Assembly: GCF_020283565.1 (NCBI RefSeq)
Contig: NC_060060.1
Span: 48,162,015 to 48,226,014 of the forward strand
From: Trifolium pratense
Taxonomy: Eukaryota > Streptophyta > Magnoliopsida > Fabales > Fabaceae
Direction of reading: 5' to 3'
DNA: 64,000 nucleotides
The position numbers were made by a program, and so were the translations under genes. The notes below the pieces were generated by a model, which did no database searches, had not been told where the DNA came from, and worked only from the letters and a program-made list of their open reading frames with translations. Positions 46,216-58,475 of this stretch are shown in pieces (the stretch's first letter is position 1; every line of letters begins with the position of its first letter).

Positions 46216-47838
46216 TATTTATTAATTTAAATAAGTGGAAATTACCACTAAGTGCACATTGTGGTAATTACCCATTAAGTCTAAAATGTGGTCTTTATTC
46301 TTTCCCTCAAATATAGTAACCGTCAATCAAGATAGTGAGACAATTATGATTGCACGTGAAATACTTTTGTGATGGACAAAAGTTATATAAAGAGTGTAGT
46401 CCCTTTTGTTTTGGTTCCATAAGTCTCATATCTCTAAGGGAGATTGTAGACAGTTTAGAAGAGTCTCAACACCCTTAAGCAAGCAAGAGCAACAACACTC
46501 ATACAAGAACAATCTTTGAGCAAGAGCAATGACTGTAGGTATTTCGGCTATTTAATTCAAACTGTGAATTTTGTGAAATTTGTATTCGTTGCAATGTTAT
46601 TCATGACTGATTCACCATGAACCACTTGAATAAGTGGTCCATATTAAAATTTGTCGTGAAAGATATCCTGAAGTTTGGGAATCATTTGGAGAAAATAGTA
46701 TGAATAAAAGGAAAAAGAAATAATAACCAGTCACAGTGAGTTAGTGGTGATCGTATTCGAACCAATTCAAATGTAAAACTGCAAACCGAACCAATTTAAA
46801 CCGAAATCGCAAAAAAACCGCATTTAGTTTTAACCGCATGGTTCATTTTTCTTCCAAATCGTACGGTTTGGTTTGCGGTTTTAATTTCATAAAACCGAAC
46901 CAAACCAAACCAAACCGCAATACTTAACTTAGCTCTATCAACTATTAGCAATTAATCAACCCAAATTGAGTCTGTAAAACAATAAGCTGTCAAAACATAT
47001 TATTTCATGCGATCGAGATTTTAGCTATACATAACCTTAAGGAACATGTTTAATCATGGTTTTACATTGAGATGATGGGCTAAAAATTAATAAACTCTTT
47101 TTAATAAAATCCTTTGACTCGTAATCCATCATCATATAGTGTATGTAATCTCTCCCGACGATTGAATATGAAGTTAGCTGGTCATGGTTTTGAGAACACT
47201 AGCAATATAGGTTTCCCCGAGACAGGTTATGTTGGCTAGGTTAATTGTATAACTTAGAAACGATTATGCATGGATCCTATGGATCGTTCATGTTGCCCCG
47301 GGTTGGGTTATGATGGTTAGGAAAACAATTATGAATTTTGGTTAGTCAGTTGATCTTTGTTGTGGATGTTTATATTCCACGAATCATGTTATGACGGTGG
47401 TTGAAGCTGAACCGCCGTATTTGTTGGCTTATGTCATTTTGGGATTCGTTTTAGAATCCAATCTTGAATAATAAATGTAAGCTTTTGCCGTGATGATTCA
47501 TTATTATTGAAGACCGAATTTTTGAGGCCTCTGAGATCGGCTTACCTCAGAGTGTCTTATTTGAAAAAAGAACAAGATAATTTAATTGTGTGATACATCT
47601 TTACTTTTTGCAATCATGTAAAACTACTACTTTTGTGATCAACTACAAATTCAGGTTTCCCTTAGTATAGTCACCATCTTAGTTGGATAGTAGGAATCCA
47701 CTGAGACTTAGTAGTCTCATCCATCATTTATTGTTTATAGGTGACAGGTCGATCCGAGTCTTGGAGCAAAGAGTATGGCTTTGAATGGATCACTTCACGC
47801 CTTAGAGTTAACATCATGTCATCTTATCATTATGTATA
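46216..47838. other. Single-copy-looking non-coding sequence left of the second copia element
   Basis: No coding frame recognised. At about 46770-46925 there is an AACCG-rich imperfect inverted repeat (CTGCAAACCGAACCA against TGGTTTGCGGTTTT), probably a small MITE. The rest, up to the target duplication GTATA at 47834-47838, may be part of an older retroelement that resumes at 54154; this is a guess. Confidence 0.45.
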
Positions 47839-48774
47839 TGTTGGAACATGATGAAGAATTAGAGGAAACTTGGTATTGAAGTAAACACATTTGCTAGAAC
47901 CATGTGTAGTGTGAATTGAAAAAAGGCTTTTTGAGTCCCACATTGGAAAAATCACACTACTTGGTAGTGTTTATATATCACAAGTTGGCAACCAAGGGTG
48001 TGCCCTTGGGGTACCCACTTTTGTAAGAAAGGGAGACCACACACAATGTCGAATATCACACACGCGCGCGCGCGCCGCCGTCCGTCCGACGGGCCGGGCT
48101 TGGGCTTGGGTGATATATTAATTTTTTAATACTAAGAAAAAGAAATTTTTGAAATTTAAATTTCTTTTAGTGTGTCCCTTAATTCGCACATGTTAAATGT
48201 GCTTAGACCAAGTCTTGAACGGATTTCTTTTCTGTTAAACGGTCAAAATACGTGTCCTTTAAATCCCTGATTTTTTGCCACGTTTTTGCCTTTGACTGAG
48301 CAACTTCAGCTCCTGAAATCTCTCTGATTCCAGCTCCCTACTTGCCTATAAATACACTTCACTTTCTTCAGTTTTGTATCACTTCCTTTTCTCTGCATTC
48401 TGAGAAAACTGCTTCTTTCCTTCTCTTATTTTTCCTTCTTCGAAAATTATTTTGTTGTTTCATATTTTGAACGGTTGTAAACCGTAGAATTGATATTCGT
48501 GTATCAATTAGAGTGGTTCGAAATTTTTGACCATACTTGGTGTTATTCTGGCCGAACTACAGTGCAGTAGTTTATCGGTATTTCCAAGAAAACGGCTGTT
48601 TTATCCTGGGGACTTCGCGGTTGATATACTACAGTGCACTATTTCGAGTAGTTCCGCGAAACGTCTTAAAGAAAGCGACCTAGTACGCGACTCAGCCAAT
48701 AATAGTTTCGTTGCCATTTTGAAAAAAAATCGTTTTTCTGTTTTTTATTAAACTCAGTAAACCGTTTTACAACA
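47839..48774 (+). repeat. 5' LTR of the second copia element, with TATA box
   Basis: 936 bp, TGTTGGAACA...TTTACAACA. TATAAATA at 48347-48354 is a clear core promoter. A GC-rich block (CGCGCGCGCG and CCGCCG at 48062-48080) differs in length from the 3' LTR. Confidence 0.95.
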
Positions 48775-48798
48775 ATTTTAAGACGTTTCGAAAATATC

Positions 48799-51700
48799 AT
48801 GGCAAACGAAGAGATTATTGGTAATTCTTCTGTCGGTGCTACCGAAAGGCCGTTTAAGTTTGAGGGCAATCATTTCAAACGTTGGCAACAAAAAATGTTT
48901 TTCTTCCTAACTCTTAAAAAGTGTGCCTACGTTTTGAAACAGCCCATTCATGTGGTTCCTGCTGAAGCTTCGGCTTCTGCTTCTGGAACTAATGAATAGA
49001 CCGTTAACACCAACGGTGATGCTGTCTCTGCCGAAAAAGACAAAGGCAAGGCCACGGCAGAACAGCTGAAAGAGAAAGCGCTGCAGCTAGAAATAGATAG
49101 GCAGCTCTGGATTGATAATGATTATGTTTGCAAAAACTATATCATTAATGGATTGGAGGATGATCTGTATGATTATTACAGAACTTATAACACAGCCAGT
49201 GATGTGTGGGAGGCTCTGAGTAAGAAGTATGATACTGAGGAAGCTGGTGTGAAGAAGTATGCTGTGAGTAGGTATTTGAAATACCAGATGGTTGATGAAA
49301 GGTCAGTGGAAGTGCAGTCACATGAACTGCAGAAGATTGCTCATGAGATAATAACTGAAGGTATGCCTTTACATGAGCAGTTTCAAATTTCTGTTATAAT
49401 TGATAAGCTGCCCCCTAGTTGGAAGGATTTTAAGAATCAGCTCCGTCATAAGACAAATGAGTTTTCCATTGAGGGTCTGATTACCCGTCTTCGTATAGAA
49501 GAAGAATCTCGGAAACAGGATATGAAAGAGGAAGAAAATATATTGGTTGTTTCTAACACCAATAAAAAGAAATTCGGTGCAGCTCTGAAGCCTACGGGCA
49601 AACCTTTGAAAAATCAGAATCAGAGCCGCATTCAAAACCGAGTTAAGAATGGTAACCCGGTTAGGGGCCATATTGCTAAGCAACAACAGCAACAACCACC
49701 TCCTAGAAATGACGCTGTTGAGCCATTTTACTGCTTCAATTGCTGGAAGACAGGTCATATATCAAAGAAGTGCAGAAATCCAAAGAGGCCTAAACCGGCT
49801 AATCTTGCACATATTAATGTGAATGTGGCTGATGAGCCATATGCTGCTATGATCACCGAAATTAATATGGTCGGTGGTACTGATGGATGGTGGATAGATA
49901 CTGGCGCTACCCGCCATGTCTGTTATGATCGTGCTATGTTTAAAACATACACGAATGCTGAAAATAAGAAGGTGCAGATGGGTAATGCTCATACATCTGA
50001 TGTTGCTGGTGTTGGAGATGTGGTTCTGAAGTTCACATCTGGAAAGACTCTTATCTTGAAGGAAGTCCTTCATGTTCCTGAGATGAAGAAGAATCTTGTT
50101 TCTGGTTTCCTCTTAAATAAGGCTGGGTTTAATCAAACTATTGGGGCTGATATGTACACCATCACTAAGAATGGTATTTTTATTGGGAAAGGGTACGCCT
50201 CTGATGGCATGTTTAAACTCAATGTTGATTTTAATGTTATGAATAAAATTTCTCCTTCTGTTTACTCTTTGTGTGATTTTAATATTTGGCATTCTAGACT
50301 TTGTCATGTTAATAAACGATCTATTTTGAATATTAGTAACTTAGGATTAATTCCTAAACTTAGTTTTAATGACATAGAAAAATGTGAATTTTGTAGTCAA
50401 GCTAAAATAACAAAGGGCAAACATAAATCAGTAATACGAGAATCTGAACCAATGGACCTTATACATTATGATATATGTGAACTAGATGGAACCATGACTA
50501 GGAATAACAAACGTTATTTTATCACTTTTATTGATGATTGTTCAGATTATACTTTTGTTTATTTAATGAAAAATAAAAGTGATGCTTTTGATATGTTCAA
50601 AATTTTTGTGAAAGAAATAGAAAATCAATTTAATACGAAAATCAAGAGACTTCGTAGTGATAGGGGAACCAAATATAATTCTAGTTTATTTAATGATTTT
50701 TATAAACAACACGGAATTATACATGAAACGACTGCACCATATTCCCCTGAAATGAATGGTAAAGCAGAAAGAAAGAATAGAACTCTTACTGAATTAGTTG
50801 TTGCTATTATGTTAAATTCCGGTGCCGCTAAACATTGGTGGGGGGAAATAATTTTGACTGTCTGCTTTGTTTTGAATAGAATTCCCAAATCTAAAAGAAG
50901 CGAATCTGCTTATGAAATATTAAAGAAAAGACAACCAAACTTGTCTTATTTAAGAACTTGGGGATGTCTAGCCTATGTCCGTAAACCGGACCCGAAGCGA
51001 GTTAAACTCGCTAGTAGAGCCTATGAATGTGTATTCATTGGTTACGCAGCAAACAGTAAAGCATATAGGTTCTTCGACCTAAATGAAAAAGTGATCATAG
51101 AATCTAATGATGCAGATTTCTATGAAAATAAATTTCCCTTTAAATCAAGAAATAGTGGGGGCACTGAACAGGATAATATTCCTGAGTCGAGTCACTTACC
51201 AGTGATACCAAATGATGATAGCAATGACGAAGTAGAAAATGAACTTCGTAGAAGCAAACGTGTAAGAGTTGCTAAAGACTATGGTCCAGACTATGCGACC
51301 TTTACATTGAATGAAGATCCGGCAAATCTTCAAGAAGCCTTGTCATCGATGGATGCAAATCTTTGGCAAGAAGCTATTAATGATGAGATGGATTCTCTAG
51401 AATCTAACAAAACATGGCACTTAGTAGACTTACCTCCCGGTTGCAAACCAATTGGTTGCAAATGGATTTTGAAAAAGAAACTAAAACCCGACGGCACGGT
51501 TGAAAAATACAAGGCTCGCCTTGTAGCCAAAGGTTTTAGACAAAGAGAAAATATAGATTTCTTCGACACATTTTCACCTGTCACTAGAATAACGTCCATT
51601 CGAGTACTTATTTCAATAGCAGCTATTTATAACTTAATTGTACACCAAATGGACGTTAAAACTGCTTTTTTAAATGGTGACTTAGAAGAAGAAATCTATA

Positions 51701-52566
51701 TGGAACAATCCGAAGGGTTTGTTATACATGGACAAGAAACTAAGGTCTGCAAGTTAGATAAATCTCTGTATGGTCTTAAACAAGCTCCGAAACAATGGCA
51801 TGAAAAGTTTGATAATTTAATGATATTGAATGGGTTCAGACTCAATGAGAGTGACAAATGCATTTACTATAAAAGTGATGACAACATTTGCACTATAATA
51901 TGTCTCTATGTAGATGACATGTTGATATTTGGCTCAAACCTTTCTGCCATAAATAATGTGAAATCAATGTTGAGTAACAACTTTGATATGAAAGACCTCG
52001 GAGAAGCTAGTGTGATTCTTGGAATAAAAATCACTAGGTCTGAGAAGGGGATATCCCTAGATCAATCACATTATGTGGAAAAGATCCTAAAGAAATACGG
52101 TTACTTTAACTGTAAACCTGCCTGCACACCTTATGATCCCAGTGTAAAACTGTTTAAGAACACTGGTGATAGCGTAAGACAAACAGAATACGCGAGCATC
52201 ATTGGTAGTCTTAGGTATGCCACTGATTGTACTAGACCCGACATCGCCTATGTCGTGGGACTCTTGTGTAGGTTTACCAGCAGACCCAGTGATGAGCATT
52301 GGCACGCTATTGAGAGAGTCATGAGATACCTGAAAAGGACCATGAATCTCGGATTACACTATCAGAGATTTCCAGCTGTACTTGAAGGGTACAGTGATGC
52401 TGATTGGAACACCTTGTCAGATGATTCCAAAGCAACTAGTGGCTTTATATTTAGTATAGCCGGTGGAGCTGTATCATGGAAGTCTAAGAAACAGACCATT
52501 TTGGCACAACACAGTGAGAGAGCTCATCACTACAGGTGCTGTGAGAGTGGATCATGTACGCACTAA
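48799..52566 (+). pseudogene. Copia gag-pol polyprotein with one nonsense codon
   Basis: ATG at 48799 (MANEEIIGNSSVG). After 66 codons a TAG (48997-48999) interrupts; the same frame then runs unbroken to 52566, with 1137 codons from the next Met at 49153. From that Met: gag to about 180; zinc knuckle CFNCWKTGHISKKC near 193; protease WWIDTGATRHV near 248; GAG-pre-integrase WHSRLCHVN with CEFCSQAK; integrase core (YDICELDG, RSDRGTKY where relatives have GGEY, NGKAERKNRT); RT from WHLVDLPPGCKP to YVDDMLIFGS near 918; start of RNase H (GYSDADWNTLSDD, SKKQTILAQ). The frame then leaves homology after TILAQ because the middle of RNase H, with its catalytic Glu, is deleted. Confidence 0.9.
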
Positions 52567-52657
52567 TGATAACCTAGCAGATCCTTTGACGAAAGGACTA
52601 GCTAGAGAGAAAGTCCACAATACATCTGTCAAGATGAGACTAATGCCTATGAAGTGA
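52511..52657 (+). pseudogene. Out-of-frame tail of RNase H
   Basis: In a different frame from gag-pol: HNTVRELITTG, NDNLADPLTKGLAREKV, ending MPMK-stop. This is the usual C-terminus of copia RNase H. Its abrupt start beside TILAQ marks the internal deletion (on the order of 200-300 bp by comparison with family length) and a frameshift. Confidence 0.85.
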
Positions 52658-53165
52658 ATTACTTATGATGGTAACCCAACCTAAAAGACTGGAGATCCCA
52701 AGAATTAGGTTCCAATGGGTAAACAACAAGTTGTGAGTAATATGAGATGAACATGCATATTAAGAGGCATGAATCCTGTAATGATAAAGGTTGAGTTAGC
52801 AAAACTCTTAATGAAATCTATACTCTATAGGAGTGGAGTACATCAGGAGTTCTCTTGATAGAATCACCTATATGAATGTGGAACTGAGGCCGGTTCCTCT
52901 GGAGTTTCGGGGCGAATTCCTAGAGCATTCATGAAACTGGGATAGACGTGCAGGGCCATTAATGCACGGGCCTTAGAAAACACCTTAAGAAAGGTTGTGT
53001 GCTGGTTTGAGAAAAATCTGAGATAGAGTTCCAAGACTAAACGTCACTCTTGCTTAATCAGGCTCTTACTGGCTACGTGAAGGTTCCAAGACTTAGCTCA
53101 CCTTCGCTTATGCACAATCTTACTGAAACGTTTAACGTTATGACTGAAACAACTTTTTTAAATTC
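52658..53165 (+). other. Non-coding 3' internal region of the second copia element
   Basis: About 500 bp between the RNase H tail and the polypurine tract, without a coding frame, as in some copia lineages. Confidence 0.7.
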
Positions 53166-53176
53166 AAGTGGGGGAT
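53166..53176 (+). promoter_or_regulatory. Polypurine tract of the second copia element
   Basis: AAGTGGGGGAT directly before the 3' LTR. Confidence 0.8.
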
Positions 53177-54148
53177 TATTGGAACATGATGAAGAATTAG
53201 AGGAAACTTGGTATTGAAGTAAACACATTTGCTAGAACCATGTGTAGTGTGAATTGAAAAAAGGCTCTTTGAGTCCCACATTGGAAAAATCACACTACTT
53301 GGTAGTGTTTATATATCACAAGTTGGCAACCAAGGGTGTGCCCTTGGGGTACCCACTTTTGTAAGAAAGGGAGACCACACACAATGTCGAATATCACACA
53401 CGCGCGCGCGCGCCGCCGCCGCCGTCCGACCGGCCGGCTCGGTTCGGGCTTGGACTTGGGCTTGGGCTTGGGTGATATATTAATTTTTTAATACTAAGAA
53501 AAAGAAATTTTTGAAATTTAAATTTCTTTTAGTGTGTCCCTTAATTCGCACATGTTAAATGTGCTTAGACCAAGTCTTGAACGGATTTCTTTTCTGTTAA
53601 ACGGTCAAAATACGTGTCCTTTAAATCCCTGATTTTTTGCCACGTTTTTGCCACGTTTTTGCCTTTGACTGAGCAACTTCAGCTCCTGAAATCTCTCTGA
53701 TTCCAGCTCCCTACTTGCCTATAAATACACTTCACTTTCTTCAGTTTTGTATCACTTCCTTTTCTCTGCATTCTGAGAAAACTGCTTCTTTCCTTCTCTT
53801 ATTTTTCCTTCTTCGAAAATTATTTTGTTGTTTCATATTTTGAACGGTTGTAAACCGTAGAATTGATATTCGTATATCAATTAGAGTGGTTCGAAATTTT
53901 CGACCATACTTGGTGTTATTCTGGCCGATACTACAGTGCAGTAGTTTATCGGTATTTCCAAGAAAACGGCTGTTTTATCCTGGGGACTTCGCGGTTGATA
54001 TACTACAGTGCACTATTTCGAGTAGTTCCGCGAAACGTCTTAAAGAAAGCGACCTAGTACGCGACTCAGCCAATAATAGTTTCGTTGCCATTTTGAAAAA
54101 AAATCATTTTTCTGTTTTTTATTAAACTCAGTAAACCGTTTTACAACA
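53177..54148 (+). repeat. 3' LTR of the second copia element
   Basis: 972 bp. It begins TATTGG instead of TGTTGG (G to A in the terminal dinucleotide). It has a longer GC-rich/GGGCTT repeat block at 53401-53475 and an extra CCACGTTTTTG near 53640, which explain the 36-bp length difference from the 5' LTR. TATA box at 53720-53727. Confidence 0.95.
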
Positions 54149-54283
54149 GTATAAGATTCTGTTTATATATGTATTGAATTAGTTGACTCAACACTCAAGC
54201 GTGTAAACCATCTCGGATTAAATGTAAGAATTTCCATGTTGGAATTTTTGTATTGTAATTTTAATGTATCCGGAATCATTTTG

Positions 54284-54505
54284 TTTTTTTTTTTTAAACT
54301 TGATATTCGACCTTAGGACCGACTAATTTAAGGAGACCAATCCCACCACTCACTTGCGGGGGTCCCATTTAAAGTAGAGTTTTTTTTTTGCTTTGTATGG
54401 ACTTAGCCCACCGAAATTGACACAAGGGGGAATCAAACCTAAGATCTTAAGAGGAGCATACTTCAAAGACCCAAGCCAACACACTAGACCAACCCCAAGT
54501 GGGTT
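54284..54505 (-). mobile_element. tRNA-derived SINE, minus orientation
   Basis: On the minus strand: TTGGTCTAGTGTGTTGGC (A-box-like), then GGTTTGATTCCCCC (B-box-like), with a poly(A) tail seen as the T-run at 54284-54296. Flanked by imperfect copies of TGTATCCGGAATCATTTTG (54265-54283) and TGTATCCGAATCCATTATG (54506-54524), a plausible target duplication. Confidence 0.65.
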
Positions 54506-55604
54506 TGTATCCGAATCCATTATGTATGCTTCTATTGATATTTTAGACTAATCGATATGGGGTGTTATACCAATCTATCCTTGTAAACTTCAAACTTAAT
54601 ATTTTTTTTTATAATAAAAAGTTGTATTAATTAATAAGTAGTACAAGGAGCTGGTACTCAAAATTTTATAATACAACACGAGGACCCTTTAAAGTTTTTT
54701 AAGGCACTTTAACGGTTGTGTGAGCCAATCAAAGAACACAAAGTCGCTAAATTTATCCGAGCCATCGATAACTCAAAGCAAAAAAATGAACTTGATTTGG
54801 TCCATTAACCGATCAACAAAGAAAAGCCATATGTCAAAAAAGAAAAAGCCATAAAACAACTAGGTTTTCCTTAAAAAAAAAATGTGGTGGGTTTGAATGT
54901 GGACGGAGTTATTTTTAATGTGAACACATTTATTTGAATATTTAATAATTTTTATTCTTTTATTTTTGTTAGGTATAATTTTTATTCTTTTAATGGTATG
55001 AAATAGTAACACACATTTTTGACTAATTTATTGTCGAAAGTTTTTTTTTTTCAAGTATCCTAATGGCAAGACCCACACATTTAAATGTGGAGAAATGCAG
55101 ACTTTTTATTAATATCTAAAATTTTTTTAAACCACTCATGAAATAAGTTACAAGAATTTTTTTTTTTATGATATTCCCTCTAAAACGATATATAAGGAAA
55201 ATAACAAAAGTAGAATGAAATAAAAAAGAAAATGTATTTGATAAAGAAACTGGATAAAATACGTTTGATTTTTTGAATACCTTTTAAATATATGTTTGCT
55301 TATATTTAATTTTTTTTTTGACTAAATGCTTACAGTTCCTTTTAAACACATTTTAATTTGTAAAGTATAAAAAATTATTCAAATTATCAAATATCTCATT
55401 TATTATGTATTTGACTCTTTTTCTTTTGTCGGAATATGTATTTTTTTTTTTAAGCAAATGAGGAGTATATGGTGACCCATTTGCAACATCCTAGATAAAT
55501 ATATAAAATGAAACAAGAAGAAAAATAGAAGTTGACATGAACCAAAATCTTCTCAAAACTAATAAGAAATAAAGAAAAAAGAACAAATTAAGAAAGCTCT
55601 ATCT

Positions 55605-56040
55605 AACATCCTACCCCCTAGAGTGGGTATTACGAACATGAAAATTCGTTCTGCAAATCCTTTTTCTTGGCCTTAGACACTACTTCCGTGAAAGGTTATT
55701 CCCTAGCAGCTTCACAGTTCTTCAAAAAATTGATTGTTTCCGCTCTCTTCCTCATTGGTATAAACCCTATGTCCAATGTCACTGCCATCATTTTTCTTCC
55801 AATACTGTTATAAAATTGTCAAATCATGAGCAATATTGGAATTTAAAACCTCATGAGTAACAATGACTTGGGAAGAACTAATACCACACCCAGATGAGGG
55901 TGTGATCTCATACAGATCAGTAGTATGAACTTCTTCAACATGTATTACATGCACATGATCTGCTCCAACAGAAATGTCAAAAGACAGCTCTTCCTCAAAA
56001 TTTAAAACATCTCATACGAACATACTAGTTGCTGCCATAT
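55605..56040 (-). pseudogene. LINE ORF1-like remnant with stops
   Basis: The minus strand reads MAATSMFV-stop-DVLNFEEELS, then about 60 open codons rich in His/Val/Glu, later GFIPMRKRAETINFLKN, a TAA, then PFTEVVSKAKKKDLQ. The last block matches the fragments at 12917 and 39384. Several stops and at least one frame change make it a dead fragment. Confidence 0.45.
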
Positions 56041-56244
56041 TTATTCAAAATTGAATAAAATTAACTTTAACATAAAAAATATGTTTGGCCTTTGAATAAA
56101 ATCAACTTTAACACAAATAAATTGAATAAAATACGTGTTCGTAATAAATGAGATAACTTTGGCCTTTGATTAGTTTGCCTTCCCTTGCTCCTCTGTTTTG
56201 GGCAGTTGCTAGTCTCTGTGTATTGTTGTGTTAAGCTGTTGCTC

Positions 56245-56247
<3 letters not shown>

Positions 56248-56280
<33 letters not shown>
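56248..56280. repeat. (TA)n target tract, left of the giant foldback
   Basis: A TA run directly abutting the foldback element; its partner is at 58421-58471. Confidence 0.9.
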
Positions 56281-56282
<2 letters not shown>

Positions 56283-56693
56283 GGTTTTCTAACTTAGACC
56301 CTAGTTAGGTCTAAGTTAGCAAGGTGCACCTTTTGAGTTGGACCAAAATACCCATTCTTTTAATTTTTGAAAGAATAGAGCAACAGGGGCATTTCTGTAA
56401 TTTTACATAAAAAAAAAAATAATGACACGCGCCCCCACCTTCTTAAAAATTAATAGACGTGGATCCAGTGTCGCGCGCGTACGGAAGGACCATGGTTACA
56501 GACCGTTGATTTCCATCAGACAGCCAAGATGTGATCTCATTAAGGCTGTCTGATTGATCAGACAGCCCAGATCATCCTACCATCATGTCTGCGCCACACT
56601 AGATTATAAGCTGGAGAGAGAAAATTTTACTTTTGAAAAAGGCAGCCACGTGTCAGCATATGACTGGGTCTGCCTGATTTTTTCCATTTTATG

Positions 56694-57090
56694 CTTTAAA
56701 CTCGATTATTTCGTCGTAAATTAATTTTTTATTTTTTAATTTTTATACCAAAATTCATAATTTTTTTTTCTCTACAAATAGAGACTTGGTTCGTTTGATT
56801 TGGACACCGAAAAAAAAACGCGATTTTTCACTACTTTAAACTCGATTATTTCGTCGTAAATTAATTTTTTATTTTTTATTTTTTATACCAAAATTCATAA
56901 TTTTTTTTTCTCTACAAATAGAGACTTGGTTCGTTTGATTTGGACACCGAAAAAAAAACGCGATTTTTCACTACTTTAAACTCGATTATTTCGTCGTAAA
57001 TTAATTTTTTATTTTTTATTTTTTATACCAAAATTCATAATTTTTTTTTTCCTACAAATAGAGACTTGGTTCGTTTGATTTGAACACCGA
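56694..57090. repeat. 140-bp tandem repeat, about 2.9 units, in the left arm
   Basis: Units start CTTTAAACTCGATTATTTCG at 56694, 56834 and 56974 (exact 140-bp period) and include CAAATAGAGACTTGGTTCG. About two units occur inverted at 57797-58095, so these repeats pair in the folded element. Confidence 0.9.
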
Positions 57091-57097
57091 AATCCTT

Positions 57098-57790
57098 CTG
57101 AAACCATTTATATGGTAGAATGGTTTCAGAGAGTTGTAATCTGAAACCATTTTGCTGGTAGAATGGTTTCAGTAAGTTGATTACTAGTTATTTGCTTCTG
57201 AAACCATTTAGCTTGTAGAATGGTTGCACATAGTTGTATTCTGAAACCATTTTACTGGTAGAATGGTTTCAGTGAGTAATTTATTAATTGTGTTTGCTTC
57301 TGAAACCATTTATCTGGTACAATGGTTTCAGAGAGTTGTAATCTGAAACCATTTTGCTGGTAGAATGGTTTCAGTGAGTTGATTATTAGTTATTTGCTTC
57401 TGAAACCATTTAGCTTGTAGAATGGTTGCACATAGTTGTATTCTGAAACCATTTTACTGGTAGAATGGTTTCAGTGAGTAATTTATTAATTGTGTTTGCT
57501 TCTGAAACCATTTATCTGGTACAATGGTTTCAGAGAGTTGTAATCTGAAACCATTTTGCTGGTAGAATGGTTTCAGTAAGTTGATTATTAGTTATTTGCT
57601 TCTGAAACCATTTAGCTTGTAGAATGGTTGCACATAGTTGTACTCTGAAACCATTTTACTGGTAGAATGGTTTCAGTGAGTAATTTATTAATTGTGTTTG
57701 CTTCTGAAACCATTTATCTGGTACAATGGTTTCAGAGAGTTGTAATCTGAAACCATTTTCCTGGTAGGATGGTTTCAGTAAGTTGATTAT
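57098..57790. repeat. Array of 14 hairpin units with 202-bp four-unit higher-order period
   Basis: Each unit is CTGAAACCATT, about 10 nt, AATGGTTTCAG, an 11-bp-stem hairpin, plus a linker. Units come in a fixed order A-B-C-D (tails AGAGAGTTGTAAT; AGTAAGTTGATTA; CACATAGTTGTAT; AGTGAGTAATTTA). The A units start at 57098, 57300, 57502 and 57704, exactly 202 bp apart. The C type has AATGGTTGCAC, which weakens its stem. Three full A-B-C-D sets plus A-B. Confidence 0.95.
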
Positions 57791-58417
57791 TAGTTATTTG
57801 ATGAGATTAAGGTAGTGAAAAATTGAGTTTTTTTTTCTGTGTCCAAATCAAACGAACCAAGTCTCTATTTGTAGAGAAAAAAAAATTATGAATTTTGGTA
57901 TAAAAAATAAAAAATAAAAAATTAATTTACGACGAAATAATCGAGTTTAAAGTAGTGAAAAATCGCGTTTTTTTTTCGGTGTCCAAATCAAACGAACCAA
58001 GTCTCTATTTGTAGAGAAAAAAAAATTATGAATTTTGGTATAAAAATTAAAAAATAAAAAATTAATTTACGACGAAATAATCGAGTTTAAAGTATAAAAT
58101 GAAAAAAAATAAACGCAGCCAATGAAAGAGTGACACGTGGCCTTGCCTTTTCAAAAAGGCTTTCTCTCTCCGCGTCAGGCTTCAGCCACGCGCGCCTGTC
58201 GGCGCGTGTGATGCACGCGCGTGATTTTTCTCCAATAATCGCGTGACACGTGTCCTGGGGGGGGGAAAAAGAAGTGGGGGCGCGTGTACTGTTGCATAAA
58301 ATTACAGAAATGCCCCTGTTGCTCTATTCTTCCAAAAAATTAAAAAATGGGTATTTTTGTCCAACTCAAAAGGTGCACCTTGCTAATTTAGACCCAACTG
58401 GGTCTAAATTAGCAGCC

Positions 58418-58420
<3 letters not shown>

Positions 58421-58471
<51 letters not shown>
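58421..58471. repeat. (TA)n tract, right of the giant foldback
   Basis: TA run abutting the element; the Tyr/Ile-repeat ORF over it is an artefact of translation. Confidence 0.9.

Positions 58472-58475
<4 letters not shown>

Larger units (their letters stand above)
47839..54148 (+). mobile_element. Second Ty1/copia LTR retrotransposon, 6310 bp, nearly intact
   Basis: LTRs 47839-48774 and 53177-54148, target duplication GTATA at 47834-47838 and 54149-54153, polypurine tract before the 3' LTR. One long gag-pol frame is interrupted by a single TAG and ends in an internal deletion within RNase H. It belongs to a different copia lineage from the one at 20722, judged by distinct gag, LTRs and protease (DTGATRH rather than DTGCS type). 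I see no TGGTATCAGAGC-like primer-binding site after the 5' LTR. Confidence 0.95.
54154..56247. other. AT-rich repeat-derived region, no intact gene
   Basis: Contains a SINE (54284-54505) and a LINE ORF1-like remnant (55605-56040). The rest is long T- and A-runs with no exon-like stretch. Confidence 0.6.
56281..58420. mobile_element. Giant foldback transposon, 2140 bp, inserted in a TA repeat
   Basis: Ends GGGGTTTTCTAACTTAGACC and (reverse complement) GGGGGCTGCTAATTTAGACC. The arms pair over several hundred bases (56281-about 57090 with about 57797-58420), including GCAAGGTGCACCTTTTGAG, the phrase AGCAACAGGGGCATTTCTGT and a 140-bp repeat that is tandem in both arms. The loop is a hairpin array (57098-57790). 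No coding capacity. (TA)n on both sides hides the target duplication. The structure fits a Mutator-like or FB-type element. Confidence 0.85.
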
